From the NCBI RefSeq assembly GCF_016598615.1, contig NZ_CP066831.1, positions 2,232,001 to 2,296,000 on the forward strand: DNA of 64,000 bases, in the 5' to 3' direction. The position numbers were made by a program, and so were the translations under genes. Positions within the stretch are counted from its first letter, which is position 1; every line of letters begins with the position of its first letter. Source of the stretch: Streptomyces liliifuscus. Lineage in GTDB: Bacteria > Actinomycetota > Actinomycetes > Streptomycetales > Streptomycetaceae. Shown here piece after piece: positions 44,643 to 52,034 of this stretch. The notes beneath the pieces are model-generated. The model saw nothing but the letters and a program-made list of their open reading frames with translations, did no database searches and had not been told where the DNA came from.

Positions 44643-46262
44643 TCAGGGTTGGTGGGTGACGGTGACTTGGACGGTCAGGGTGCCTTTGTTGTCGTGGACG
44701 CATCGGTCGGCGATGTCGTTGATGGCCAGTTGCAGGGTGCCTTCGTCGGCTGCTGTGAAGGTCAGTTTCCGTCCGGCGGAGTGGAGGGGAGGATTCTGTT
44801 GGCCGGTGAGGCGGGCCAGGAGGGTGCCGAACGGTGCCGCGGGTTTGATCTTGCAGTCCTTGGCGCCGGCGAGTGACTGGTCGATGGCGGTGGTGTAGCC
44901 GGCCGGGCCGGTCATGGGGATGTTGACGTGGTCGACGGTCCACTGGCCCGAGAGGAAGCGGACGGTGACCTTGTCGCCTTGTTGGATGGTCATCCCTCGC
45001 ACTGGCTGCCAGCCGGTGGTGGATTTCACGGCCTGCCGGGTGGTCGTGGTGACCGGGTCCTTCGTCAGGGGCAGGACTCCGGTGAGGAACAGGCTCCCGG
45101 CAACGCCCGCCGCCAGTACGGCCGTTGCGGCCAGGGTCCAGCCCAGCCGCTTCGCGCCGCGGGAGCGGGAGCTGGAGGAGGGCTGGGGCGTGGGCCGGAG
45201 TGAGGTGGTGTGCGTGGCTGTCTGCCCGCTCCGCCCGCTGTGTCCTGCGGGGGCCGGGTGTCGGCGGCCGCTGGTGAGGGTGTCCGCGTCGGCCAGCTGG
45301 GGCCCGGGCGCAGGCGTGGGCGTGGGCGTGGGCGTGGGTGTGGGCCGGGTCGTGTGTCCGGTGGGTGAGGGCAGCAGTGGTCCGGGGTCCGTGTGGCCGG
45401 TCGCGATGTGGTGCAGTGCCTGGCGGGTGTGGGTGGTGGTGGGGCGTTCGTGGGGGGACTTGCGCAGCAGGGCTTCGATGACCGGGCGCAGCGGGCCGAG
45501 CCGTTCGCTGAGGGTGGGTTCGGCGTAGGCGACGGCGTGCAGGGTGGCGGGGCGGGCGGGTCTGCGGAAGGGGGACTGGCCGCCGCAGACGGTGGCCAGG
45601 GTGGCGCCGAGGGACCAGAGGTCGGAGGCGGGGCCGACCTCGGCTCCCATCACCCGCTCGGGGGCCATGAATTCCAGGGAGCCGATCAGTTCGCCGGTGG
45701 TGGTCAGGAACTCGCCGTCGTCCAGGACCGCGATGCCGAAGTCGGTCAGGACGGCGTTGCCGTCGCGGCGCAGCAGGACGTTGGCGGGTTTGACGTCGCG
45801 GTGCAGGGTGCCGGCGGCGTGCACCGCCACCAGTGCGTCGAGCAACTGTAGTCCCAGCGTGGCGGTGTGCTGCGCGGTGAGCGGTCCGTGTTCGGTGAGG
45901 TGCTGGGCCAGGGAGGGGCCCTCGATGAGTTCCATGACGATCCACAGCCGGTCCTGGGATTCGGCCAGGTCGTGGACGCCCACCACGTGCGGGTGCGGTA
46001 CCCGTGCGACCGCGCGTGCCTCGCGGACCGCACGGCGCAGCCGGATGCGGTGTTCCTCGTCGCCGTGGGTGAGGATGTGGAGTTCCTTGACGGCGACCGG
46101 GCGGTCCAGCAGCTGGTCGTGGGCGCGCCAGACGGTGCCCATGCCGCCTTGGCCGAGGATGTCGTGGAGCAGGTACCGGCCGGCGACCAGCCGTCCCGAG
46201 CCGCGTCCCGAGCCGCGTCCCGAACGTGTCCCCGCCTGGTGATCGCCATCTCCGGACAACAC
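44643..46262 (-). CDS. Receptor Ser/Thr protein kinase with LecA-like extracellular domain
   Basis: 539 aa, GTG start. The cytosolic kinase domain (~27-285) is complete: Gly loop LGQGGMGTV (37-45), Lys59, HRDVKPANVL (154-163), DFG (174-176) and MAPERVMG. A Pro/Thr linker (PTPTPTPTPTP) leads to one membrane helix (374-397). The outside domain (~417-539) resembles the galactose lectin LecA/PA-IL: GWQPVRGMTIQQGDKVTVRF, FGTLLARLTG, a TFTAADEGTLQLAINDIADR block and CVHDNKGTL. A sugar or glycan may be the signal. Ribosome site unclear, so the exact start is uncertain. Confidence 0.88.
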   Translation of the reverse strand: MLSGDGDHQAGTRSGRGSGRGSGRLVAGRYLLHDILGQGGMGTVWRAHDQLLDRPVAVKELHILTHGDEEHRIRLRRAVREARAVARVPHPHVVGVHDLAESQDRLWIVMELIEGPSLAQHLTEHGPLTAQHTATLGLQLLDALVAVHAAGTLHRDVKPANVLLRRDGNAVLTDFGIAVLDDGEFLTTTGELIGSLEFMAPERVMGAEVGPASDLWSLGATLATVCGGQSPFRRPARPATLHAVAYAEPTLSERLGPLRPVIEALLRKSPHERPTTTHTRQALHHIATGHTDPGPLLPSPTGHTTRPTPTPTPTPTPAPGPQLADADTLTSGRRHPAPAGHSGRSGQTATHTTSLRPTPQPSSSSRSRGAKRLGWTLAATAVLAAGVAGSLFLTGVLPLTKDPVTTTTRQAVKSTTGWQPVRGMTIQQGDKVTVRFLSGQWTVDHVNIPMTGPAGYTTAIDQSLAGAKDCKIKPAAPFGTLLARLTGQQNPPLHSAGRKLTFTAADEGTLQLAINDIADRCVHDNKGTLTVQVTVTHQP

Positions 46263-46551
46263 GCGCTCTCACATTTCCTTCCCGGCGATGTCAATGCCCA
46301 CCGGCCGTCATTCACTCGAACGGGGGCGAGCATAGCGGAGCGCCTCGCGCCCCAGAGGCCGGTCCGAGGCATTTGCAATCGGCCAACGAGCAATTCCACC
46401 GGGGCGTCGATCCGGGGATTGAGCCGTGCGTTGAGCCGTGCGTTGAACCGGTAGATGGTCCGGGGGTTGAACCGCGAGATGGTCCGGGAGATGAACCGCG
46501 AGTTGGTCGGGGCCGACCCGCCGGAATTCGTCACCGCCGGACGCACCGGCG
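46263..46551. other. Repeat-bearing gap between kinase and flavin reductase
   Basis: 289 bp. Apart from the 12-bp repeat array nearer the flavin reductase end, nothing is seen. Confidence 0.5.
46418..46513. repeat. 12-bp tandem repeat x8
   Basis: Eight imperfect units such as GTTGAGCCGTGC, GTTGAACCGCGA and GATGGTCCGGGA follow one another without gaps. It lies 38 bp past the stop of the flavin reductase gene. Confidence 0.85.
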
Positions 46552-47106
46552 CTACAAGAGGTACTGCCACTTGGTCATGCGGTCCTTCAGGTCGATGGTC
46601 GGCCCGTCAAGAGTGAAGGTTCCGTCTCCGCGGTGGTGGAACAGCTGTGGTTGCGGCTGCGAGGGGTCGGTCCACGCCCTGACGGGTTCGAGAACGAAGA
46701 GGCTGTAGGGCGCGACGAGGCTGGTGTCGGCGACCCTGCACTCGATGTTGGCGAAGCATTCGGCCACGAGCGGTGCCTGGACCTGCTCACCGGGCACGGC
46801 GGTCAGGTCGAACTCCTCGAACTTGTCCACGTCGGCGCCCGAGCAGTTGCCGATGTCGACCACGGTTGCGGCCATGTCAGCCGTCGGGACCGAGACGACG
46901 CACTCGCCGGTCTCGACCAGCGCCCGGTATCTGTGGTCCCAGGGACCGATCGTGCACGCGATCAGCGGCGGGGCGTGGCGCACCATCATGTTGAACCCGT
47001 TGGTCATCACGTTCGGGATGCCGCGATGCCTGGTGGTGACCAGGATGACGGGGCCGGGTTCGATGAGTCGGTGAACCTGGTGCAGGGGGTGGGACTGAAG
47101 GGCCAC
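46552..47106 (-). CDS. Flavin reductase-like (FMN split-barrel) protein
   Basis: 184 aa using GTG 47106; the start is uncertain because no ribosome site is visible and the frame continues upstream. The domain is clear: PGPVILVTTRHRGIPNVMTN, GFNMMVRHAPPLIACTIGPW, CVVSVPTADMAATVVDIGNC and FDLTAVPGEQVQAPLVAECF. Such proteins reduce FMN with NAD(P)H or bind flavin in two-component oxygenases. It follows MmyB copy 2 on the same strand, with a 23-bp repeat array in between. Confidence 0.8.
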   Translation of the reverse strand: MALQSHPLHQVHRLIEPGPVILVTTRHRGIPNVMTNGFNMMVRHAPPLIACTIGPWDHRYRALVETGECVVSVPTADMAATVVDIGNCSGADVDKFEEFDLTAVPGEQVQAPLVAECFANIECRVADTSLVAPYSLFVLEPVRAWTDPSQPQPQLFHHRGDGTFTLDGPTIDLKDRMTKWQYLL

Positions 47107-47119
47107 ACCCAGGAACGTG

Positions 47120-47188
47120 GGTCCTGCCGCACCCGGGCACCTGGTCCTGCTACGCCCCGGAGCCTGGTCCTGCCGCACCCAGGAACAA
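47120..47188. repeat. 23-bp tandem repeat x3
   Basis: GGTCCTGCCGCACCC occurs at 47120, a decayed copy at 47143 and again at 47166, a 23-bp period. It sits between the flavin reductase and MmyB copy 2, and obscures the reductase start. Confidence 0.8.
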
Positions 47189-47190
47189 CG

Positions 47191-48057
47191 TCAGCTCGGT
47201 GACTGGGCCTGCTCCGGCGCGGCGGCCCGCGCCTGCTTCGGCTCGACCGCCATGGCCCTCAGCGTCTCGAAGGCGGCGGCCGTCGGGCCGGCCGGTTCGG
47301 CCTGGTAGACGACCAGTTGCTGATGCGGAGCCCCGTTGACCGTGAAAGCCGCGAACTTGATGTTCAGGTCTCCGACCTCGGGATGCTTGAGATGCTTGCC
47401 CTCCTGGGACTTGCCCTTGACCTCGTGCATCTTCCAGAGACCGGCGAACTCCTCGCTCTGGGCGGACAGTTCCGCGACGACCTCGGCGATACGGGCCGAT
47501 TCGGGATCGTGGCCGTAGGCGGCCCTGATCTCGGCGACGCAGGAGTGCGCGGCCCGCTCCCATTCCTGGTAGAACTCGCGCCCTGCCGGGTCGACGAACA
47601 CCATGCGGGCGAGGTTGTCGAACTGGTCGAATCCGCTGTGGAGAGCCGTGGCGAGGGAGTTGGCCGCCATGATGTCGAGGGCCGGGCCAACCACGAAGGC
47701 CGGGGTGTGCTCCCATCCGTCCATCAGCTGCAACAGTTGCCGGCTGACCTCCGCCTCGCCCCAGCCGCGCGGGCGCTGCGAGGCGGTGAGGCAGAGGCGG
47801 TTGAGATGGTCGGCGGCCTCCGCGTCCAGTTTCAGCGCGACGGCCACTGCCTCGACCACCTGCGCGGAGGGGCTGCTTTCACGCCCCTGTTCCAGCCTGA
47901 TGTAGTAGTCGGAGCTGACTCCTGCGAGTAGCGCGACTTCCTCTCTGCGCAGTCCCGGCACCCGACGTCGCCCGTATTCGGGGAGACCGACATCGTGCGG
48001 CTTGAGGGCTTCTCGACGGGCTCTGAGGAAATCACCCAAAGGTGTCCCATTGCTCAT
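47191..48057 (-). CDS. XRE-family regulator with MmyB-like ligand-binding domain (copy 2)
   Basis: 288 aa. HTH with RRRVPGLRREEVALLAGVSS and DYYIRLEQGRESSPSAQ; MmyB-like domain with LMDGWEHTPAFVVGPALDIM, FAGLWKMHEVKGK and HPEVGDLNIKF. The conserved Trp (LWKMHEV) is present, unlike copy 3. Divergent from copy 3 across 177 bp and on the same strand as the downstream flavin reductase, which it may control. Confidence 0.9.
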   Translation of the reverse strand: MSNGTPLGDFLRARREALKPHDVGLPEYGRRRVPGLRREEVALLAGVSSDYYIRLEQGRESSPSAQVVEAVAVALKLDAEAADHLNRLCLTASQRPRGWGEAEVSRQLLQLMDGWEHTPAFVVGPALDIMAANSLATALHSGFDQFDNLARMVFVDPAGREFYQEWERAAHSCVAEIRAAYGHDPESARIAEVVAELSAQSEEFAGLWKMHEVKGKSQEGKHLKHPEVGDLNIKFAAFTVNGAPHQQLVVYQAEPAGPTAAAFETLRAMAVEPKQARAAAPEQAQSPS

Positions 48058-48234
48058 GCGGCAAGCCTAGATGGTTTCCGGCCGACCAGAAGTCCAGGTT
48101 GTGCAATATGACACCAGGCGACAAGAACGTATACGCAGAGTAGCCGTGGGGCGGAGTGCATCCCGCAATCCTGGGTGTAACGCACCCACCGTCCGCGCAC
48201 CATTTCCGGGCGTTCTCCGCCTAGCCTCGAAAGC

Positions 48235-49110
48235 ATGGACAACGACACGCGCCCCGACCTGGTTGAAGGGCTGGGTCAGTTTCTCCGCTCCCGCAGGGAA
48301 CGCCTCACCCCCGCGGCCGCGGGACTGCCCGGCGCCGGCCGACGCAGGGTGCCCGGACTGCGGCGCGACGAGGTCGCGACCCTTGCGGGTGTCAGCCTGA
48401 GCTACTACAGCCGGCTGGAGCAGGGCCGTGAACTGAGCCCCTCGCCGCGGGTTCTGGAGGCCATGGCCCGCGTGCTGCATCTCGGGGAGGAGGACAAGCG
48501 GGAACTGTTCCGGCTGGGCCGGCCGGCCACCCGCCGCACGAAGTCCCCTTTCCGGGTCGAGCGTGTCCGCCCGCACCTGCGGCAACTGATCGAGGGCTGG
48601 ACCAGGACACCGGCCTTCATCATCGGCCACGCCCAGGACCTACTGGCCACCAACGCACTGGCCGACGCCCTCTACGGAGACTTCGCGCAGCACGACAACG
48701 TACTGCGCATGCTCTTCCTGGACCCCGCGGCGAAGACCTTCTACCGGAACGCGGACCGGGCCAAGAACCGCGCGGTCGCCGACCTTCAGCAGACCGCCGC
48801 GAGCACCCCCGAGGATCCCCGCATCCTGGAGCTCGTCGGTGAACTGTCCGTGCGCAGCGCCGAGTTCCGCTCCCTGTAAGCACGCGAGTACACCCGGGTC
48901 CCGCCGTACGAGGTCAAGCAGATGTACCACTCGGGCGTGGGAGAACTGGAGTTGAGGCACGAGGCCCTCAACATCCGCAGCGCTCCGGGGCAGCAGTTGG
49001 TGATCCTCCAGGCGGAGCCTGGTTCTCCCTCCGAGGATCGCCTGTCCCTGCTGGGTTCCATCAGCGCGCGCGAGGTACCTCACCAGCAGAATCCCTCGCA
49101 CGGCACCTGA
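48235..49110 (+). pseudogene. MmyB-like regulator (copy 3) interrupted by an in-frame stop
   Basis: The frame is open from 48235 to 48876, then TAA (48877-48879), then open again in the same frame to TGA at 49110. The first part has a complete HTH (RRRVPGLRRDEVATLAGVSL, SYYSRLEQGRELSPSPR) and the domain start QLIEGWTRTPAFIIGHAQDL. The stop falls in SVRSAEFRSL-stop-AREYTRV, exactly where copies 1 and 2 have Trp (RFRRLW, EFAGLW). After it come YEVKQMYHSGVGELELRHEA and QLVILQAEPGS, the normal C-terminus. Either it is a pseudogene or it makes a 214-aa truncated protein. Confidence 0.8.
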
Positions 49111-49140
49111 GCCGAGTTCATCCCCCGGACGTACCGCGGA

Positions 49141-49184
49141 AAGCACTGAAGGCCACGCAGTTCGCTGCGTGGCCTTCAGTGCTT
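49141..49184. terminator. Terminator hairpin with TTCG tetraloop
   Basis: AAGCACTGAAGGCCACGCAG (49141-49160) pairs perfectly over 20 bp with 49165-49184 around a TTCG loop. A textbook strong terminator, placed after the broken regulator and before the SDR gene. Confidence 0.92.
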
Positions 49185-49325
49185 CGCCCGCGTGTTCACC
49201 CCGCCTTCCTAGGTATGGGACTCCCAGGAAAAGCACGGCCTTCATCGCGCCATGACCGACGGGCAGACTCGAATACGTCAACAGGAAATCCCCGAAAAGG
49301 GGAAACGACGAAAGAGGTTTTTCAA

Positions 49326-50165
49326 ATGGCTACGTGGTTTGTCACCGGCGCTTCCCGCGGAATCGGTGCTGAAATCGCCCGGGCCGCCCTGGCGGGCGGA
49401 AACGATGTCGTGGTCGCCGTACGGAACCCGGAGCGTGTGCCGGCCGATCTCAAGGATTCCGACCACGTCTTCGCGGTCGCCCTGGACGTCACGGACAACG
49501 ACAGCATCCCGCAGGCGGTCGACGCCGCCGTGGAGCGGTTCGGCGGCATCGACGTCCTGGTGAACAACGCGGGCCGCGGCCTGCTCGGCGCGTTGGAGGA
49601 GATCACCGACGCGGAGGCCCGGTCGCTGTTCGACCTCAACGTCTTCGGCCTGATCAACGTCACCCGCGCCGTGCTGCCCGTCATGCGCAGGCAGGGCTCG
49701 GGCAAGCTCGTGCACATCGGCTCCCGTTCGGGCTTCGAGGGCGAGCCCGGTGTCAGCCTGTACTGCGCGTCGAAGTTCGCGGTCGCCGGTATCAGCGAAG
49801 CGCTCTCGGCCGAGATGGCCCCGTTCGGAATCCAGTCGGTGGTCGTCGAGCCGGGTGTCTTCCGCACCGACTTCCTCGACTCCAGCTCGCTCTCCGTGGC
49901 CGCGAACCGTATCGCCGACTACGACGACACCCCCGCGCACGTGACGCTGGACTGGATCGACCGGGCCAACCACGCGCAGCTCGGCGACCCGGTCAAGGGC
50001 GCCGCCCTCATCGTCGAGGTCGCGTCCGCCGAGAAGCTGCCCACGCACCTCTACCTGGGCCGCGACACCCTTGAGCGGCTCGACGTCAAGTACCAGCAGG
50101 TGCAGGACGATCTCGCCCCGTGGCGCGAGAAGTCCGCCGCCACCGGGCACGACGACGCCGCCTGA
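49326..50165 (+). CDS. Short-chain dehydrogenase/reductase
   Basis: 279 aa from ATG 49326 (GAAAGAGG). Cofactor motif TWFVTGASRGIGAEIARAAL, LVNNAGRG, active-site Ser in VHIGSRSG and YxxxK in YCASKFAVAGI. The C-terminal segment continues past the normal core (LGRDTLERLDVKYQQVQDDL), typical of the SDR family used against keto or alcohol substrates. Substrate unknown. The second SDR follows 83 bp downstream on the same strand, and the two are probably in one transcript. Confidence 0.92.
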   Translation: MATWFVTGASRGIGAEIARAALAGGNDVVVAVRNPERVPADLKDSDHVFAVALDVTDNDSIPQAVDAAVERFGGIDVLVNNAGRGLLGALEEITDAEARSLFDLNVFGLINVTRAVLPVMRRQGSGKLVHIGSRSGFEGEPGVSLYCASKFAVAGISEALSAEMAPFGIQSVVVEPGVFRTDFLDSSSLSVAANRIADYDDTPAHVTLDWIDRANHAQLGDPVKGAALIVEVASAEKLPTHLYLGRDTLERLDVKYQQVQDDLAPWREKSAATGHDDAA

Positions 50166-50248
50166 CCCACGGCCGCCTCTCCCCACCCTCCGAGCCCTCC
50201 CTATCAAAGAGCTCCACCCCTCCCGATCAAACAGATTGAGGTTTTGTG

Positions 50249-51028
50249 ATGTCTGCTGCTCTGCTCACGGGCACTCCCCTGGCCGGTCGTGTCGCCGTCG
50301 TCTCCGGCGCCTCCAGCGGCATGGGTGCCGTCACCGCCGAACGCCTCGCCGAACTGGGCGCCACCGTGGTCGTACTGGCCCGGCGCAAGGAGCGCCTCGA
50401 CAGCCTGGTCAAGAACATCGAGGCCGCCGGCGGCACCGCGTTCGCCCTGGCCGTCGACGTCACCGACCGCGCCGCCGTCCAGACCGCCGCCGACCAGGTC
50501 GCCGCCCGCTTCGGCAAGGCCGACCTCGTGTTCAACAACGCCGGTGTCCAACTCATCTCCGGCATCGAGGAGTTGAAGGTCGACGACTGGCAGCGCCAGA
50601 TCGACCTCAACATCAGCGGTCTGATGAACGTAATCGCCGCGTTCCTCCCCCACCTGACGGACTCCGCCGCCCAGGGCAGGCCCGCCGACCTGATCAACAC
50701 CTCCTCCATCGCGGCCACCCGCATCCTGGCGAAGTTCTCCATCTACTCCGGCACCAAGGCGTACATCAGCCACCTCACCCGGCTGCTCCGCGTCGAACTC
50801 GGTCCCAAGATGGTCCGCGTCGCCACCGTCGAGCCCGGCATGGTCGACACCGAGCTGCCCGACCACGTCACCGACCCCGACGCGTCCAAGCTGATGGCCG
50901 ACCTGATCCACGACATCGACGTCCTCCAGAGCGCCGACGTCGCCGAGACCGTCGCCTTCATGGCCGCCGTACCGCGTCACGTCAACCTCACCGAGATCAC
51001 CATCCTGCCCACCGCCCAGGTCGTCTGA
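50249..51028 (+). CDS. Short-chain dehydrogenase/reductase
   Basis: 259 aa from ATG 50249 (GAGG, 7 nt). Motifs VAVVSGASSGMGAVTAERLA, FNNAGVQ, INTSSIAA and YSGTKAYISHL. A classical SDR, with an IEELKVDDWQRQIDLNISGL helix. It follows the other SDR directly; a very strong terminator closes the unit 10 bp after its stop. They may act in sequence on one substrate or be duplicates with different specificity. Confidence 0.92.
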   Translation: MSAALLTGTPLAGRVAVVSGASSGMGAVTAERLAELGATVVVLARRKERLDSLVKNIEAAGGTAFALAVDVTDRAAVQTAADQVAARFGKADLVFNNAGVQLISGIEELKVDDWQRQIDLNISGLMNVIAAFLPHLTDSAAQGRPADLINTSSIAATRILAKFSIYSGTKAYISHLTRLLRVELGPKMVRVATVEPGMVDTELPDHVTDPDASKLMADLIHDIDVLQSADVAETVAFMAAVPRHVNLTEITILPTAQVV

Positions 51029-51037
51029 GGTCCGGCC

Positions 51038-51088
51038 CGTCATGGCGGGGGAGGAACGGCCGAGCGCTGTTCCTCCCCCGCCATGACG
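51038..51088. terminator. Strong terminator hairpin after the SDR pair
   Basis: A perfect 20-bp stem, CGTCATGGCGGGGGAGGAAC (51038-51057) with its complement at 51069-51088, around an 11-nt loop. Confidence 0.92.
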
Positions 51089-51163
51089 CGTCGGCGGACA
51101 TGACGGCCCGCACGGCCGAGCGACTCCCGGGCCCTGGTGCCCGCAGCGTCTGAGCTCCGGGCC

Positions 51164-51259
51164 ATGCGCGTATTGGTCTTGGAGGACGATCCCGAGCTGG
51201 GCCCCGTCGTCGCTACTCAGCTGCGTGGTGCACCCCCGGCACCTACCGCGTCGTCCTGA
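51164..51259 (+). pseudogene. Response regulator, N-terminal remnant
   Basis: A 31-codon ORF reading MRVLVLEDDPELGPVVATQL then RGAPPAPTASS and stop. The first 22 residues are the receiver-domain start of an OmpR-type response regulator (LVLEDDPEL acidic pocket). The rest of the gene is absent, and the sequence runs straight into the GH9 remnant in a different frame. Confidence 0.6.
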
Positions 51260-51520
51260 CCGGCACCGCGGCAGGCCGCTTGCCCGCGTTCCGCATCGCC
51301 GGGTCCCGCGAAACGACCCAAGCGAGCCGATCACCCCCAGCCTGGCGGGACACCCGCTATGCGGCCTTCGCCGGTCGGCAGCGAGGTTGGGCGCTGGGCG
51401 CCAAAGCCTGGGGAAACAGCTTCGTGATCGGCGCGGGTGAGGTCCATCCGCATTGCCCGGAACACCAGTTGGCCAATCTCAGGGGCAGCCACGACGGCGC
51501 GGCTGGCCTTCGCCCTGACC
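51229..51520 (+). pseudogene. GH9 cellulase remnant with internal deletion
   Basis: One frame reads WCTPGTYRVVLTGTAAGRLP then AFRIAGSRETT, resembling the end of the N-terminal Ig-like domain of GH9 cellulases. It then jumps to RYAAFAGRQRGWALGAKAWG and NSFVIGAGEVHPHCPEHQLA with NLRGSHDG, the C-terminal GH9 block. The catalytic barrel between them (over 1 kb in intact genes) is gone. There is no start or signal. Assignment is by motif memory, not search. Confidence 0.55.
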
Positions 51521-51528
51521 GCACAGGC

Positions 51529-51581
51529 CGACAGTCAGTAGCCGGTAACCGGTGGGCGACAGTCGGTAGCCCGTAACCGGT
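51529..51581. repeat. 25-bp direct repeat x2
   Basis: CGACAGTC(A/G)GTAGCC(G/C)GTAACCGGT occurs at 51529-51553 and 51557-51581, period 28 bp, at the end of the relic region. Confidence 0.8.
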
Positions 51582-51644
51582 ACAGCCTCTGAGCCTCCTC
51601 AAGTCGCTTTGCACTCATGGGACATGACAGCGAGGCTGATCCCC

Positions 51645-51980
51645 ATGACAGGAATCATGGGACTGAGCAAGAAGAACAACTTCGTGCTGGCCATCCGGGA
51701 CGCGGACGTGGTCGCGGCGGCCCTGCGCCAGGCGCTGGCCGAGGCCTCGCCGGAGGAGCGCCCGGGCCTGGAACGCGCCGCCGCACTCGTCGAGTCCACC
51801 GCCGCCGCCACCGAGAGCCAGCTGCGCGCCCGCTGGGTACGCTCCCGGCTGACCGACGTCGGCTTCACCGGGGACATCACCTCGGTCTCGGCGGTGAAGG
51901 CACTGCGTCAGGCCGAGCCGCAACTGAGCCTGCTGGCGGCGGTGCAGCTGCAGAAGGACGCGGCGGCCCACCCGGAGTGA
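51645..51980 (+). CDS. Hypothetical helical protein
   Basis: 111 aa from ATG 51645; the ATG four codons on has an AGGA just before it and is an alternative. Contains IMGLSKKNNFVLAIRDADVV and SPEERPGLERAAALVESTAA, mostly helical. No family recognised and no membrane segment. Convergent with the rhamnosidase gene. Coding is likely from the strong third-position G/C bias. Confidence 0.65.
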   Translation: MTGIMGLSKKNNFVLAIRDADVVAAALRQALAEASPEERPGLERAAALVESTAAATESQLRARWVRSRLTDVGFTGDITSVSAVKALRQAEPQLSLLAAVQLQKDAAAHPE

Positions 51981-52034
51981 TCCGGCAGCCCCCGAACACG
52001 CGGGGAGCGGGGGCTGCCGGAGGCGTCGTACCGC

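Larger units (their letters stand above)
51029..51644. other. Gene graveyard between the SDR pair and the 111-aa gene
   Basis: 616 bp with no intact gene. It holds the terminator, the response-regulator and GH9 remnants and the direct repeat. Together they suggest past recombination or deletion beside the rhamnosidase gene. Confidence 0.6.

Noticed and set aside
44416..46272. 618-codon alternative frame over the kinase gene
   Set aside because: Gives an Arg/Pro/His-rich protein; the kinase frame has every conserved motif.
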